From an uncultured Clostridia bacterium (GTDB lineage: Bacteria > Bacillota > Clostridia > Christensenellales > DTU072): a stretch of 34,133 nt of DNA. Numbering within the stretch: position 1 is the stretch's first letter; the number at the start of each line of letters is the position of its first letter. The DNA is taken from contig CALVNM010000013.1 of assembly GCA_944349735.1 (NCBI GenBank), positions 1-34,133 on the forward strand. The letters run 5' to 3'. This document shows, one piece after another, positions 8,773 through 18,720 of this stretch. The notes beneath the pieces are model-generated. The model had not been told where the DNA came from. It did no database searches and saw only the letters and a program-made list of their open reading frames with translations. Position numbers and translations under genes: made by a program.

Positions 8773-10122
8773 TTATTCCACCTCCCCTTGCGCCGCTCCG
8801 ACCTTGGAGGGGTTCAATGCGCGCGCACCGTCTTTATCGTCGTTGCTCTTCTTGAGCTTAAGCGAATAATACATATCCGAATCTTCGTTGAACGAAAGTG
8901 AAATATTGAACAGCAGTCTCGTCACGATAATGGCTGTGAACATCGAGAGAAGAATACCGATAAGCAGCGTTATGGCGAAACTCTTGATGGTAGACGCGCC
9001 GAGAATGATCATGACGATAGAGCCGATTATAGTAGTAACGTTGGCGTCGAGAATAGCGGAAAGCGCTTTCTTGAACCCGATCTGCACACAGGAACGTATG
9101 GGCTTACCGAAAAGTTTGCGTTCGTCCTTGATACGTTCGAATATTATGACGTTAGCGTCGACCGCCATACCTATACTCAGTATGATACCGGCGATACTGG
9201 GAAGAGTAAGCTGTACCCACGGCACGAGCGCGAGAGCATAAATAAGAAGAACGCTGTAAATAAGGAGCGCAAGAGACGCAAGCACGCCCATGCCTCTGTA
9301 AATGACGAGCATAAATACGATAACTAGCGCAAGACCTATGATACCCGCCATGATACCCGCTTTCAAAGCGTCCTGCCCGAGCGTGGGGCTTATGGTAGCT
9401 GTATCGTCGGGGCTTAGCGGCACAGCGAAAGTACCTGCCTTAAGTTTGATAGCGAGTTCGTTAGCCTGCGCCTGAGTGTAATTACCGGTTATAACGGCGT
9501 TACCGTCGGTAATGGTCGCATTGACAGTCGGCGCCATTATCTCTTCGCCGTTGATATAGATACCGATGGTCTTATTGAGATTGTTGGCGGTTGCTGTGGC
9601 GAATGCCGCGGTTCCTTCCGCATTGAAAGTAAGGCTTATGGCGTAGCTGCCTTCATACAGGACTGCCGCCGCGTCTTCGAGATGCTTACCGCCTTCGATA
9701 AGAACGTTGCCGTCTTCGTCTTTGAACTCGAGAGTCGCGGGTTCGCCGATAAGGTTCATGAGGGTTTCGGTGTCCTCGACGGAGGGGATCTCCACGCGGA
9801 TCTTATCAGTCCCCTGTCTGGTAACGGTGGCTTCGGTATAGCCTTTAGAGAAAAGCAAAGCTTCGAGGTTGCTTATAGTGCCTTCTATGGCGGAATCCCG
9901 GTCGGCGGTGTCGATACCGTCGAGGTCCATCGCATAAACTACGTACATACCGCCTTCGAGATCGAGACCGAGCTTGATCGTACCGGCAACCCAATGGAAA
10001 TCGTAATTGGTATTGCCGATAGCGAAGCTGTCCTCGCCGTTCAAAGGAAATATCAGAAGTGCCAAGCCGATAAATACTATCGCAAGTATCACGGCTATGA
10101 CAATCGACTTTTTCTTGCTCAC
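8773..10122 (-). CDS. secD: Protein translocase subunit SecD
   Basis: First subunit of the SecDF export accessory complex. It has 449 residues with one N-terminal helix, then the P1 region with KLGLDLEGGMYVVY (about 51-64). A second extracytoplasmic domain follows, and then a five-helix RND block with IAGIILSIGMAVDANVIIF, the typical SecD motif. The start is GTG at 10122, with GGAGG seven nt upstream (10130-10134). The promoter 10152-10180 lies directly in front, so secD-secF can be expressed without scfA-scfB. The C terminus has a short charged tail. Confidence 0.95.
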   Translation of the reverse strand: MSKKKSIVIAVILAIVFIGLALLIFPLNGEDSFAIGNTNYDFHWVAGTIKLGLDLEGGMYVVYAMDLDGIDTADRDSAIEGTISNLEALLFSKGYTEATVTRQGTDKIRVEIPSVEDTETLMNLIGEPATLEFKDEDGNVLIEGGKHLEDAAAVLYEGSYAISLTFNAEGTAAFATATANNLNKTIGIYINGEEIMAPTVNATITDGNAVITGNYTQAQANELAIKLKAGTFAVPLSPDDTATISPTLGQDALKAGIMAGIIGLALVIVFMLVIYRGMGVLASLALLIYSVLLIYALALVPWVQLTLPSIAGIILSIGMAVDANVIIFERIKDERKLFGKPIRSCVQIGFKKALSAILDANVTTIIGSIVMIILGASTIKSFAITLLIGILLSMFTAIIVTRLLFNISLSFNEDSDMYYSLKLKKSNDDKDGARALNPSKVGAAQGEVE

Positions 10123-10151
10123 AAGTATGCCTCCATACGTTATTCCTAAAT

Positions 10152-10180
10152 ATTATATAGTTTAATTGTTGGCAAGTCAA
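10152..10180 (-). promoter_or_regulatory. Promoter of secD-secF
   Basis: Minus-strand TTGACT (10175-10180), 17 nt, TATAAT (10152-10157). The expected start near 10145 leaves a leader of about 22 nt with a GGAGG site. Confidence 0.85.
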
Positions 10181-10229
10181 TTATCTTTTAATAATTAAAA
10201 TATAAATAACACAAAACGAACGCAGAACG

Positions 10230-10258
10230 AACAACGCCGACGGTCAATCGGCGTTGTT
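10230..10258 (-). terminator. Terminator overlapping the scfB stop codon
   Basis: A perfect 11-bp stem AACAACGCCGA/TCGGCGTTGTT with a 7-nt loop; the TGA stop of scfB (10244-10246) is in the loop. The following minus-strand sequence is only moderately T-rich. It separates scfA-scfB from the secD promoter. Confidence 0.7.
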
Positions 10259-11599
10259 TTCGATATAGTAAATCGCAAGACTGTTCTCCAGACGCTTGCG
10301 CTGCAGCGCGCAACCCAGCTCGTAACAGCCGTCGGGAGAGCCAGTAAAATGCAATGCGTTGGCAGTGCATCCGCCTCCGCAGTAATATTTGGCGGGACAC
10401 TCGGCGCAATGCGGTTTACTCAAAACGGTATATCGAGCGAAGCGCTCGCGCACATCCTGCCTCGAAATACCTTCCCGAACGTTTCCGAGCAAATATTCTT
10501 CGTTACCCACGAACTGGTGACAGGGATAAATGTCGCCCGTAGGAGAAACGGCAAGATAATCGGTACCCGCGCCGCATCCGGTAAGACGCTTATTCAGACA
10601 AGGTCCGTGATCGAGGTCGATCATATAATGGAAAAAGTTGAACCATTTCCCCGTTTTTCTGCGCTCTATATACGCTTCGGCAAGTTTGTCGTATTCCGCT
10701 TCGAGTTCTTCGATATCGCTCATTTTGAGCGCAAGCGGATGATCTTCGGGAAGCACGACCGGTTCGACCGAGATCTGATCGAATCCCCTGTCGTTAAGCG
10801 CCAGGACGTCCGAGCAGAAATCTTTATTCTTGGCGGTATAAGTCCCTCTGACATAGTACTTTTTGTCGCCGCGTATCTTACGGAAAGCGATTGCATTGTC
10901 GAGTATCACGCCGAAGCAGTCCTTCCCGCTCACCGATTTACGCACGCCGTTATGGACGGATTCCCTGCCGTCGATACTTAGTACGACGTTATCCATTTCG
11001 GCGTTAAGCCACTCGGCGTTCGCTTTGTTGAGCAGAAGGCAGTTCGTAGTCATCGTGAAGCTGAAGCGTTTACCGGCTTCCGCCGCTCTTGACTTGGCGT
11101 ATTCTACCGTTTCCTTGACCACGCCGAGATTCATCAGCGGCTCGCCGCCGAAGAAGTCCACTTCGAGATTGCGGATATTGCCGCTCGAAGAGATCAGAAA
11201 ATCGATGGCGGCCTTAGCCGTCTCCGCACTCATATAGTCGCGCGCCGTATTATAAGTTCCGCCGGAAGCGAAACAATACTCACATCTGAGATTGCAGTCG
11301 TGACAGATATGCAGACACAGCGCCTTTACGACGCCTGCGTTCTTGGTAAATTCGCTTATCTTCCGAGGTGCGTTGAGCGCGCCTTCGCTCTCAAGCGACG
11401 AAAGTTCCTCTTCGCATTCCGCGATGCGCTCGGGGGAAATTTTCCGATATTCGGAAGCCTGTTCGTCGTTCAAAGCAGAATAACGCTTTACCGCGCATAA
11501 AAAAGCGACATCGTCCACATTGAACAGACTGCCGCTCTCTACGTCCCACAGAAAATACAACGGTTGACCGTTATGTTTATAAATAAAGGTATGTACCAT
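10244..11599 (-). CDS. scfB: SCIFF peptide maturase, radical SAM/SPASM enzyme (ScfB)
   Basis: Radical S-adenosylmethionine enzyme that forms thioether cross-links in the six-cysteine SCIFF peptide. It has 451 residues. An N-terminal peptide-binding region precedes the radical SAM core, whose CX3CX2C cluster motif is Cys102, Cys106 and Cys109 (CNLRCEYC). After the barrel, a C-terminal SPASM domain carries the auxiliary-cluster cysteines: CGAGTDYLAVSPTGDIYPC, CAECPAKYYCGGGC and a last pair near the end. Its substrate gene scfA lies 42 nt upstream on the same strand. The ribosome site before ATG 11599 is weak, and a small hairpin (11614-11630) lies in the gap. Both would keep enzyme levels below peptide levels. 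Assignment is secure from motif plus context. Confidence 0.95.
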   Translation of the reverse strand: MVHTFIYKHNGQPLYFLWDVESGSLFNVDDVAFLCAVKRYSALNDEQASEYRKISPERIAECEEELSSLESEGALNAPRKISEFTKNAGVVKALCLHICHDCNLRCEYCFASGGTYNTARDYMSAETAKAAIDFLISSSGNIRNLEVDFFGGEPLMNLGVVKETVEYAKSRAAEAGKRFSFTMTTNCLLLNKANAEWLNAEMDNVVLSIDGRESVHNGVRKSVSGKDCFGVILDNAIAFRKIRGDKKYYVRGTYTAKNKDFCSDVLALNDRGFDQISVEPVVLPEDHPLALKMSDIEELEAEYDKLAEAYIERRKTGKWFNFFHYMIDLDHGPCLNKRLTGCGAGTDYLAVSPTGDIYPCHQFVGNEEYLLGNVREGISRQDVRERFARYTVLSKPHCAECPAKYYCGGGCTANALHFTGSPDGCYELGCALQRKRLENSLAIYYIENNAD

Positions 11600-11641
11600 T
11601 CTATGGATCGCTTAACGGGGTGTGACCGTTATGTTGTATTA

Positions 11642-11812
11642 TTATTTGTCTTCTTTGGTCTCTCTGAGTATCTTTTCCTCTTTCGCGCAAGCCTGATTGC
11701 CTACGGTGCAACTGGTTTTGCAAGCGGACTGGCAGCTCGCCTGGCATTCGCCGCAACCGGTCTTGTGGTTTTTATCGAAAATCTTGGTAGAAACAGCTTT
11801 GATATGCTTCAT
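11642..11812 (-). CDS. scfA: SCIFF precursor peptide (six cysteines in forty-five residues), ScfA
   Basis: A 56-residue ribosomally made peptide that is the substrate of ScfB. The N terminus MKHIKAVSTK and the core CGECQASCQSACKTSC are nearly diagnostic for the SCIFF family. Its six cysteines are at positions 20, 23, 27, 31, 35 and 42. It starts at ATG 11812 with GGAGG at 11821-11825, 8 nt upstream, and has its own strong promoter. Unusually, 14 charged residues (AKEEKILRETKEDK) follow the last cysteine, whereas family members I know stop soon after it. The mature product's function is not established. Confidence 0.95.
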   Translation of the reverse strand: MKHIKAVSTKIFDKNHKTGCGECQASCQSACKTSCTVGNQACAKEEKILRETKEDK

Positions 11813-11852
11813 GGTTAAAGCCTCCGTACGTTTATGATTGATTTATATTATC

Positions 11853-11881
11853 ATTATAAAGGCGACAGGTGCAAAATGCAA
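11853..11881 (-). promoter_or_regulatory. Promoter of scfA-scfB
   Basis: Minus-strand TTGCAT (11876-11881), 17 nt, consensus TATAAT (11853-11858). The expected start is near 11846, about 34 nt before the scfA ATG. The strong -10 fits high expression of the small peptide. Confidence 0.85.
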
Positions 11882-11925
11882 GTCATATACGCGAAATATT
11901 CGTCATAAATTCTATCGGAGGTAGT

Positions 11926-12336
11926 ATGAAACTGAAAGAAATAAATATCAAAAAATTCAAATTGGACAAAGCTACGGTCACCGACATAGTCAGAGCTTCG
12001 CTCATAGCCGTGATCATATCGCTGATCGCGGTATTGATACTCGGAATCATAATGAAATTCGTCGACATCGGCAATGCCGTCCTTTTACCAGTGAATCAGG
12101 TAATCAAAGTACTTAGCGTACTGTTCGGTTGCATACTGGGCATAAAATGCAAAACGCGCGGCGCTCTTAAAGGACTGATCGTCGGCTTGATATATACGCT
12201 CGCGTCCATCCTGATATTCTGGATAGTTAACGGAACTCTCACCGGAAATTTCGGCGTACTCGACGCCGTAAGCGGACTTATCGTAGGCGCGGTATCCGGT
12301 ATTATCGCCGTAAATACCGGGAAAAGCAAGATATAA
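11926..12336 (+). CDS. Small integral membrane protein, TIGR04086 / DUF3792-like
   Basis: A 136-residue hydrophobic protein with a basic cytoplasmic N terminus (MKLKEINIKKFKLDK) and about four membrane helices. The helices lie around residues 23-46, 53-70, 79-100 and 108-130, the last being glycine- and alanine-rich. Size, topology and position between yajC and scfA match the TIGR04086 family of Clostridia, whose function is unknown. ATG 11926 has GGAGG at 11917-11921. The reading frame is open further upstream but lacks a ribosome site there. It is on the opposite strand to its neighbours, divergent from scfA and convergent with yajC, where it shares a terminator. No clear promoter was found for it in the short divergent gap. 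The family assignment is by memory of the pattern, so moderate. Confidence 0.75.
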   Translation: MKLKEINIKKFKLDKATVTDIVRASLIAVIISLIAVLILGIIMKFVDIGNAVLLPVNQVIKVLSVLFGCILGIKCKTRGALKGLIVGLIYTLASILIFWIVNGTLTGNFGVLDAVSGLIVGAVSGIIAVNTGKSKI

Positions 12337-12345
12337 AAAACATAA

Positions 12346-12375
12346 AATAAGCCGACGGGTACCCGTCGGCTTATT
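12346..12375. terminator. Bidirectional terminator between the TIGR04086 gene and yajC
   Basis: A perfect 30-bp palindrome whose arms are AATAAGCCGACGGGT and its complement. The core is GC-rich with T-rich flanks on both sides, and it lies between two convergent genes. Confidence 0.92.
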
Positions 12376-12394
12376 GCGTTTGTTTTATCGGATC

Positions 12395-12688
12395 TTACAG
12401 TTTGGTACGTATGGCATTACGTACGATGACAACGTTGACGGGAGTGTTTTCGTCGCCGATATTTACGGTGAAACGATCGTTCTCGGTATTGATCTCGACT
12501 ATCGAACCTACGAATCCGCCTATAGTCATGATCTTGTCACCGACGGAAAGACTTGCCATCATTTCCTGCATTCTCTTCTTCTGTTTACGCTGAGGAATAA
12601 TGGTCATAAGCATCATGCCCACGAACACCACTCCGAGTACGATATATATTACGTAACTGGGCATTTCTGCGGCTAAAAGATTGAACAT
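12395..12688 (-). CDS. yajC: Preprotein translocase subunit YajC
   Basis: Small SecDF-associated membrane protein of 97 residues. One membrane helix (about 11-31) is followed by the family motif IPQRKQKKRMQEMMASLSVGDKIMTIGGFVGSI. A short beta-rich tail then carries ENDRFTVNIGDENTPVNVV. ATG 12688 has a GGAG ribosome site. Its own promoter separates it from tgt upstream. In related genomes yajC is followed by the TIGR04086 gene and scf genes on the same strand; here the next gene is inverted. Confidence 0.95.
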   Translation of the reverse strand: MFNLLAAEMPSYVIYIVLGVVFVGMMLMTIIPQRKQKKRMQEMMASLSVGDKIMTIGGFVGSIVEINTENDRFTVNIGDENTPVNVVIVRNAIRTKL

Positions 12689-12718
12689 CTCGGTCTCCTT
12701 GATTTATGAGTTGTATCA

Positions 12719-12747
12719 ATATTATCATATGCTTGTCTGATTGGCAA
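12719..12747 (-). promoter_or_regulatory. Promoter of yajC
   Basis: Minus-strand TTGCCA (12742-12747), 17 nt, TAATAT (12719-12724). The start is expected near 12712, some 24 nt before the yajC ATG. Confidence 0.75.
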
Positions 12748-12794
12748 GCGTTTTACCGATATTTTTGCCCGCGCGTCCGTACGATATACGGCGG

Positions 12795-14975
<2,181 letters not shown>

Positions 14976-14983
<8 letters not shown>

Positions 14984-16076
14984 CTTTATCTTCTCCGTTG
15001 TCCTGCCAGTCGAAAAGAGTGGAATCCGCCGTAACTCTGTACGGTATCTTCAGATGTTCGTAAGCTCTCCTCGAACATATTCTTCCTCGCGGAGTGCGAG
15101 CGACGAATCCGAGTTGCATAAGGAAGGGTTCGTAAACGTCTTCTATGGTAGCGGATTCCTCTCCGGTAGCAGCGGCAAGCGTGTCAAGCCCTACGGGACC
15201 GCCGTCAAACTTATCGATGATTGTATGCAATATGGTTCTGTCGGTGTGATCGAGACCGAGAGCGTCCACCTCGAGCCTGTTGAGCGCCTTTTTAGCTATA
15301 TCCAACGTGATAGCCGAGTTTTCGCATTCTGCGAAGTCGCGCACTCTCTTGAGAAGTCTGTTGGCTATACGGGGCGTACCTCTGGATCTCGAAGCTATCT
15401 CTATACACGCCGCGTCCTGTATGTCGATATTCAATATGGAAGCGGAGCGCCTTACGATAAGCCCGAGTTGCTCGGGAGTATATAGCTCGAGCCTGCATAT
15501 TATTCCGAAACGGTCGCGTAAAGGAGCCGCAATATTACCAGCCTTGGTCGTGGCGCCTACGAGCGTAAAAGGTTGCAATTTAAGTTTTATGGTTTTTGCC
15601 GAAGGACCCTGACCGAGCATAAAGTCGACGTTAAAGTCTTCCATAGCGGGATACAGCAATTCCTCGGCAGTATGATTGAGGCGATGTATCTCGTCGATGA
15701 ACATCACGGAATTCGCGGGAAGCGCGGTAAGATTTGCGACAAGATCGGCACTCCTTTCGATAGCGGGTCCGGAAGTGGACTTGATCTCTACGCCCATTTC
15801 GTTGGCTATTATCTTGCTAAGCGTAGTTTTGCCGAGTCCGGGAGGTCCGTATAATAGCACGTGATCGAGCGCCTCTCCCCTCTTACGCGCCGCTTGGATG
15901 AATATGCGGAGATTGTCTTTAATTTTGTCCTGTCCCACGCATTCGTCAAGTGTGGTCGGACGTAAGATATTCTCGTTCTCGTCGCTCGGCAACAGCTCGC
16001 CGTCGAGTATCCTTTCGTCGGTAGCATAACTTTCTTCGTAATCTTCGCCGGGACGGTAATTTTCTTCGTACGTCAC
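14976..16076 (-). CDS. ruvB: Holliday junction branch-migration helicase RuvB
   Basis: AAA+ motor that drives branch migration with RuvA. Visible are Walker [10 protein letters not shown], Walker [10 protein letters not shown], sensor-1 [10 protein letters not shown] with APLRDRFG, and a C-terminal winged-helix end with [12 protein letters not shown]. The frame opens at a GTG at 16100, but the better start is GTG 16076. It overlaps the ruvA stop as GTGA and has AAGGAG 9 nt upstream. This gives 366 residues, about 25-30 more than usual. The excess is a glutamate- and tyrosine-rich N-terminal leader before the standard [13 protein letters not shown] start of the family. Confidence 0.93.
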
Positions 16077-16669
16077 TTGTTGATTCTCCTTAACGCGCAC
16101 ATGATGAGTTCTTCGAGCGTATCAGCTTCGGAACGCGATGCGTTGACGGCATTCAAAGCTTCCGCCTGCGTGAGTCCCAATGTTCTCAGCGCGTTGACCG
16201 CGTCCTGTACTATACCGCCCGCTTCCTCGAAAGAAACGACGTTCTCCGTAAAGAAGGTCGCGTCTTCGCCGCGCAGCTTTTCTTTGAGTTCAAGGACGAT
16301 ACGTTCGGCGGTTTTTTTGCCTACGCCTTTGATCTTGGCTATGCTCTTCACGTCTGCCGTGGCTATCGCTATGGCAAGCGCGCCGAGCTCCATACCGGAA
16401 AGTATCCCTATCGCGGCTCTCGGTCCGATACCGCTTATCGTGATCAATTTAAGGAACATTTCCTTCTCCTCGCGGCGCAGAAATCCGTACAGACTGAATT
16501 CGTCTTCTCTCACGTTGAGGTACGTGAACAGCATGACGTCTTTATCTCGTGCGGGAAGTTTGACGGCGGTATTGGTCGAAACGGATATTTCGTATCCTAT
16601 CCCGCCTACGTCAATTACCGCAAGGTTGCCGTCTGTAGACACCATTTTTCCTCTAATATATGCGTACAT
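16073..16669 (-). CDS. ruvA: Holliday junction DNA-binding protein RuvA
   Basis: Four-way-junction binding subunit of RuvAB. It has 198 residues in the three classical parts. An N-terminal OB fold runs from [10 protein letters not shown] to the [10 protein letters not shown] region. Two helix-hairpin-helix motifs follow ([13 protein letters not shown] and [16 protein letters not shown]), and a short C-terminal helical domain binds RuvB. It starts one base after the ruvC stop and overlaps ruvB, in the usual order. Confidence 0.96.
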   Translation of the reverse strand: MYAYIRGKMVSTDGNLAVIDVGGIGYEISVSTNTAVKLPARDKDVMLFTYLNVREDEFSLYGFLRREEKEMFLKLITISGIGPRAAIGILSGMELGALAIAIATADVKSIAKIKGVGKKTAERIVLELKEKLRGEDATFFTENVVSFEEAGGIVQDAVNALRTLGLTQAEALNAVNASRSEADTLEELIMCALRRINK

Positions 16670-17164
16670 CTATCTCACTCCGAAATTGCCCATTGCGGAA
16701 TTTGTCTGAGCATGCGTGACCGCCGCGGCGAGCGCGTCGGCAGCATCGTCGGGCTTAGGTATCTTATCGAGCCCGAGCAGCAGCTTGACCATATTCTGCA
16801 TCTGTTGCTTATCCGCCCTGCCGTAACCGGTTATAGCCTGTTTGATCTGCATCGGCGTATATTCGTAAAGAGGCACGCCGGCGCTCTCGGTAACGTACAG
16901 CACGACGCCGCGGGCTTCCGCAACCATAATTGCGGTCTTTGCGTTGTTCTGGAAAAACAATTCCTCGACGGAAACGGCTTCGGGACGATATTTGGCGATA
17001 AGTTCGGCTATCTTCTCGCCTATAAATTTGAGACGGACGGGAAAACGGGAAACTTTGGGCGTTTCGATAACGCCGTAAGCAATCGTCCTGAGCGAGCTGC
17101 CCCGCTTATCAATCACCCCGAATCCGAGAATACCGTAACCCGGATCGATACCCAAAATTATCAT
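16670..17164 (-). CDS. ruvC: Crossover junction endodeoxyribonuclease RuvC
   Basis: Cuts Holliday junctions symmetrically. The 164 residues begin with MIILGIDPGYGILGFGVI, which holds the first catalytic Asp (7). The VSVEELFFQNN motif holds the Glu, and the KPDDAADALAAAVTH motif near the end holds the last acidic pair. The start fits the family exactly. There is no ribosome site in front, and the -10 box of its promoter ends only 6 nt upstream of the ATG, so the mRNA is probably leaderless. It is the first gene of a five-gene operon. Confidence 0.95.
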   Translation of the reverse strand: MIILGIDPGYGILGFGVIDKRGSSLRTIAYGVIETPKVSRFPVRLKFIGEKIAELIAKYRPEAVSVEELFFQNNAKTAIMVAEARGVVLYVTESAGVPLYEYTPMQIKQAITGYGRADKQQMQNMVKLLLGLDKIPKPDDAADALAAAVTHAQTNSAMGNFGVR

Positions 17165-17170
17165 ACATAA

Positions 17171-17199
17171 ATAATACTTTATTCGCGCGGATAAGTCAA
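17171..17199 (-). promoter_or_regulatory. Promoter of the ruvCAB-queA-tgt operon
   Basis: Minus-strand TTGACT (17194-17199), 17 nt, TATTAT (17171-17176). The predicted transcription start falls on or next to the ruvC ATG at 17164. Confidence 0.8.
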
Positions 17200-17231
17200 T
17201 TATTAAAGAGCATAGTCGGGAAAAGCTTGTC

Positions 17232-17930
17232 TCAAAGACCTACTATAGTTATAAATTCGTCAGACACCGACTGAAGTTCCGGATCGGAAAGCTTACGCGA
17301 CTCTTTTGGCGCATCGATATTTCTGTCCATTACGACCGCAGCGGGAGAACCGTCGATGACTACAAGTCTGTCCGCCAACAGCAAAGCTTCGTTTACGTCG
17401 TGAGTGATCATTATGACGGTACGGGGATCAGATTCGAGAAGCTTGAGAAAGTATCTTTCCAATTTAGTTTTGAGCGCGGTATCGAGACCGCGAAAAGCTT
17501 CGTCCAATAAAATATAGCGCGACGGATACAGGAACCCTCTCGCCATAGACACACGCTGAGCCATACCGGTAGAAAGCTCGGCGGGATAAGCGCCTGCCCT
17601 GTCGGACAATTCAACGGCTTCCAATACGTTCTCTATCGCCTCAGAGCGACGCAACTTATCTTTATACCTATGTGCGACGGCGTATTCGAGATTGCCGCGC
17701 ACGGTAAGGTTGGGAAGCAGCGCGGGTTCGCTGAACACGCACGAAATATCCCCTTCGGATTCTATATAGCCATCGTAAGGTGTCAATCCCGCCATAATAT
17801 TTACAAGCGTAGACTTGCCGATGCCGGAAGCGCCCATTACCGCGGTTACTTTGTTCTCTTCGAATTCAATCGAAAATTTTTCGAAAATATTTACTTCGCC
17901 GTATCTTTTGGTGATATTCGTAAGTTTCAT
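17232..17930 (-). CDS. ABC transporter ATP-binding protein, NitT/TauT-like
   Basis: Cytoplasmic ATPase of the importer formed with the permease and lipoprotein encoded just upstream. It has 232 residues. Walker A is GASGIGKST (33-41), the signature is LSTGM (119-123) instead of LSGGM, Walker B is LLDE (141-144), and the switch histidine is in ITHDVNEA. The Q-loop position carries Ser67 (VFSEP) where nearly all members have Gln. The start at ATG 17930 overlaps the permease stop as ATGA; the frame stays open upstream but that part belongs to the permease gene. It is probably active, though the Q-loop change is unusual. The substrate is unknown. Confidence 0.88.
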   Translation of the reverse strand: MKLTNITKRYGEVNIFEKFSIEFEENKVTAVMGASGIGKSTLVNIMAGLTPYDGYIESEGDISCVFSEPALLPNLTVRGNLEYAVAHRYKDKLRRSEAIENVLEAVELSDRAGAYPAELSTGMAQRVSMARGFLYPSRYILLDEAFRGLDTALKTKLERYFLKLLESDPRTVIMITHDVNEALLLADRLVVIDGSPAAVVMDRNIDAPKESRKLSDPELQSVSDEFITIVGL

Positions 17931-18715
17931 CGTTTCCACCTCACTATCAGCCGTCCCATGCAAAGCACGGCTCCCTCGAGCAGATAGCTCAAAATAACCG
18001 CGGCAATCGTCCAACCCATAAGAGCCGCGGTATCGAGATATACCCGCGAGATCTGCATTGCAACGCCCATACTTTTCACGGTCTGAGCGAGCACTTCCGA
18101 AGCTATCATGACTTTGAGTCCTAGCGAAATATTGCTGCGCGCCGCGGCTACGGTATCCGGGAGTACGGCGGGGATATACATCCTAAATATTCTGGTCATC
18201 AACGGTACACCGAATACTTTACTCATGGAAAGCACATAGCCGTCAATGTTTTTAAGGCTTCTTTCGAGTGAAGAATACAGTAACGGGAATACGATGAGAA
18301 ATGTGATAAGTACCGGTGACTCCGAAGAATTAAGCCATATCAAAGAAAGAAGGATTATCGACATCGTCGGCACCGAACGCAGAATAGTAACGACGGGCGC
18401 AAGAATTTTGCTGACGGAAGGAAGCAGATAACCTATCACCGCAAGTATTGCCGCGCATAAGAACGCGAGCGCGAAACTGATTAAAGCGCGGCCTAACGTG
18501 CCGCCTAAGGCGACATAAAATTCCTTAGTCCCGAACAACACGAAAAACTCCTCGAAAGCGCGCGACGGAGAAGGAAGGATTATCTCCATATCGGTCGCTT
18601 TCGCTGCGACGAACCATATAAGCAGGAAAACGCCTGCCCCGATCACGGGGTAGGCGATATTCCCTATAATTCCCACTTTAGAAGCGAGACGTTCCTTCAA
18701 ATCGCAAAACTTCAC
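17927..18715 (-). CDS. ABC transporter permease, NitT/TauT-like
   Basis: Inner-membrane channel protein of 262 residues with about six helices. The cytoplasmic loop SMSKVFGVPLMTRIFRMYIPAVLPDTVAAAR is the EAA motif that docks the ATPase. Family features such as LPSPSRAFEEF after the first helix and GGTLGRALISFALAF support the NitT/TauT (BPD_transp_1) group. The start is GTG 18715, 5 nt after the TAG stop of the binding-protein gene, with no good ribosome site, so it is probably coupled. It overlaps the downstream ATPase gene by 4 nt. Confidence 0.9.
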   Translation of the reverse strand: MKFCDLKERLASKVGIIGNIAYPVIGAGVFLLIWFVAAKATDMEIILPSPSRAFEEFFVLFGTKEFYVALGGTLGRALISFALAFLCAAILAVIGYLLPSVSKILAPVVTILRSVPTMSIILLSLIWLNSSESPVLITFLIVFPLLYSSLERSLKNIDGYVLSMSKVFGVPLMTRIFRMYIPAVLPDTVAAARSNISLGLKVMIASEVLAQTVKSMGVAMQISRVYLDTAALMGWTIAAVILSYLLEGAVLCMGRLIVRWKR

Positions 18716-18720
18716 TTCGA

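Noticed and set aside
11564..11818. An 84-codon plus-strand open frame
   Set aside because: It is antisense to scfA, whose six-cysteine peptide is unmistakable.
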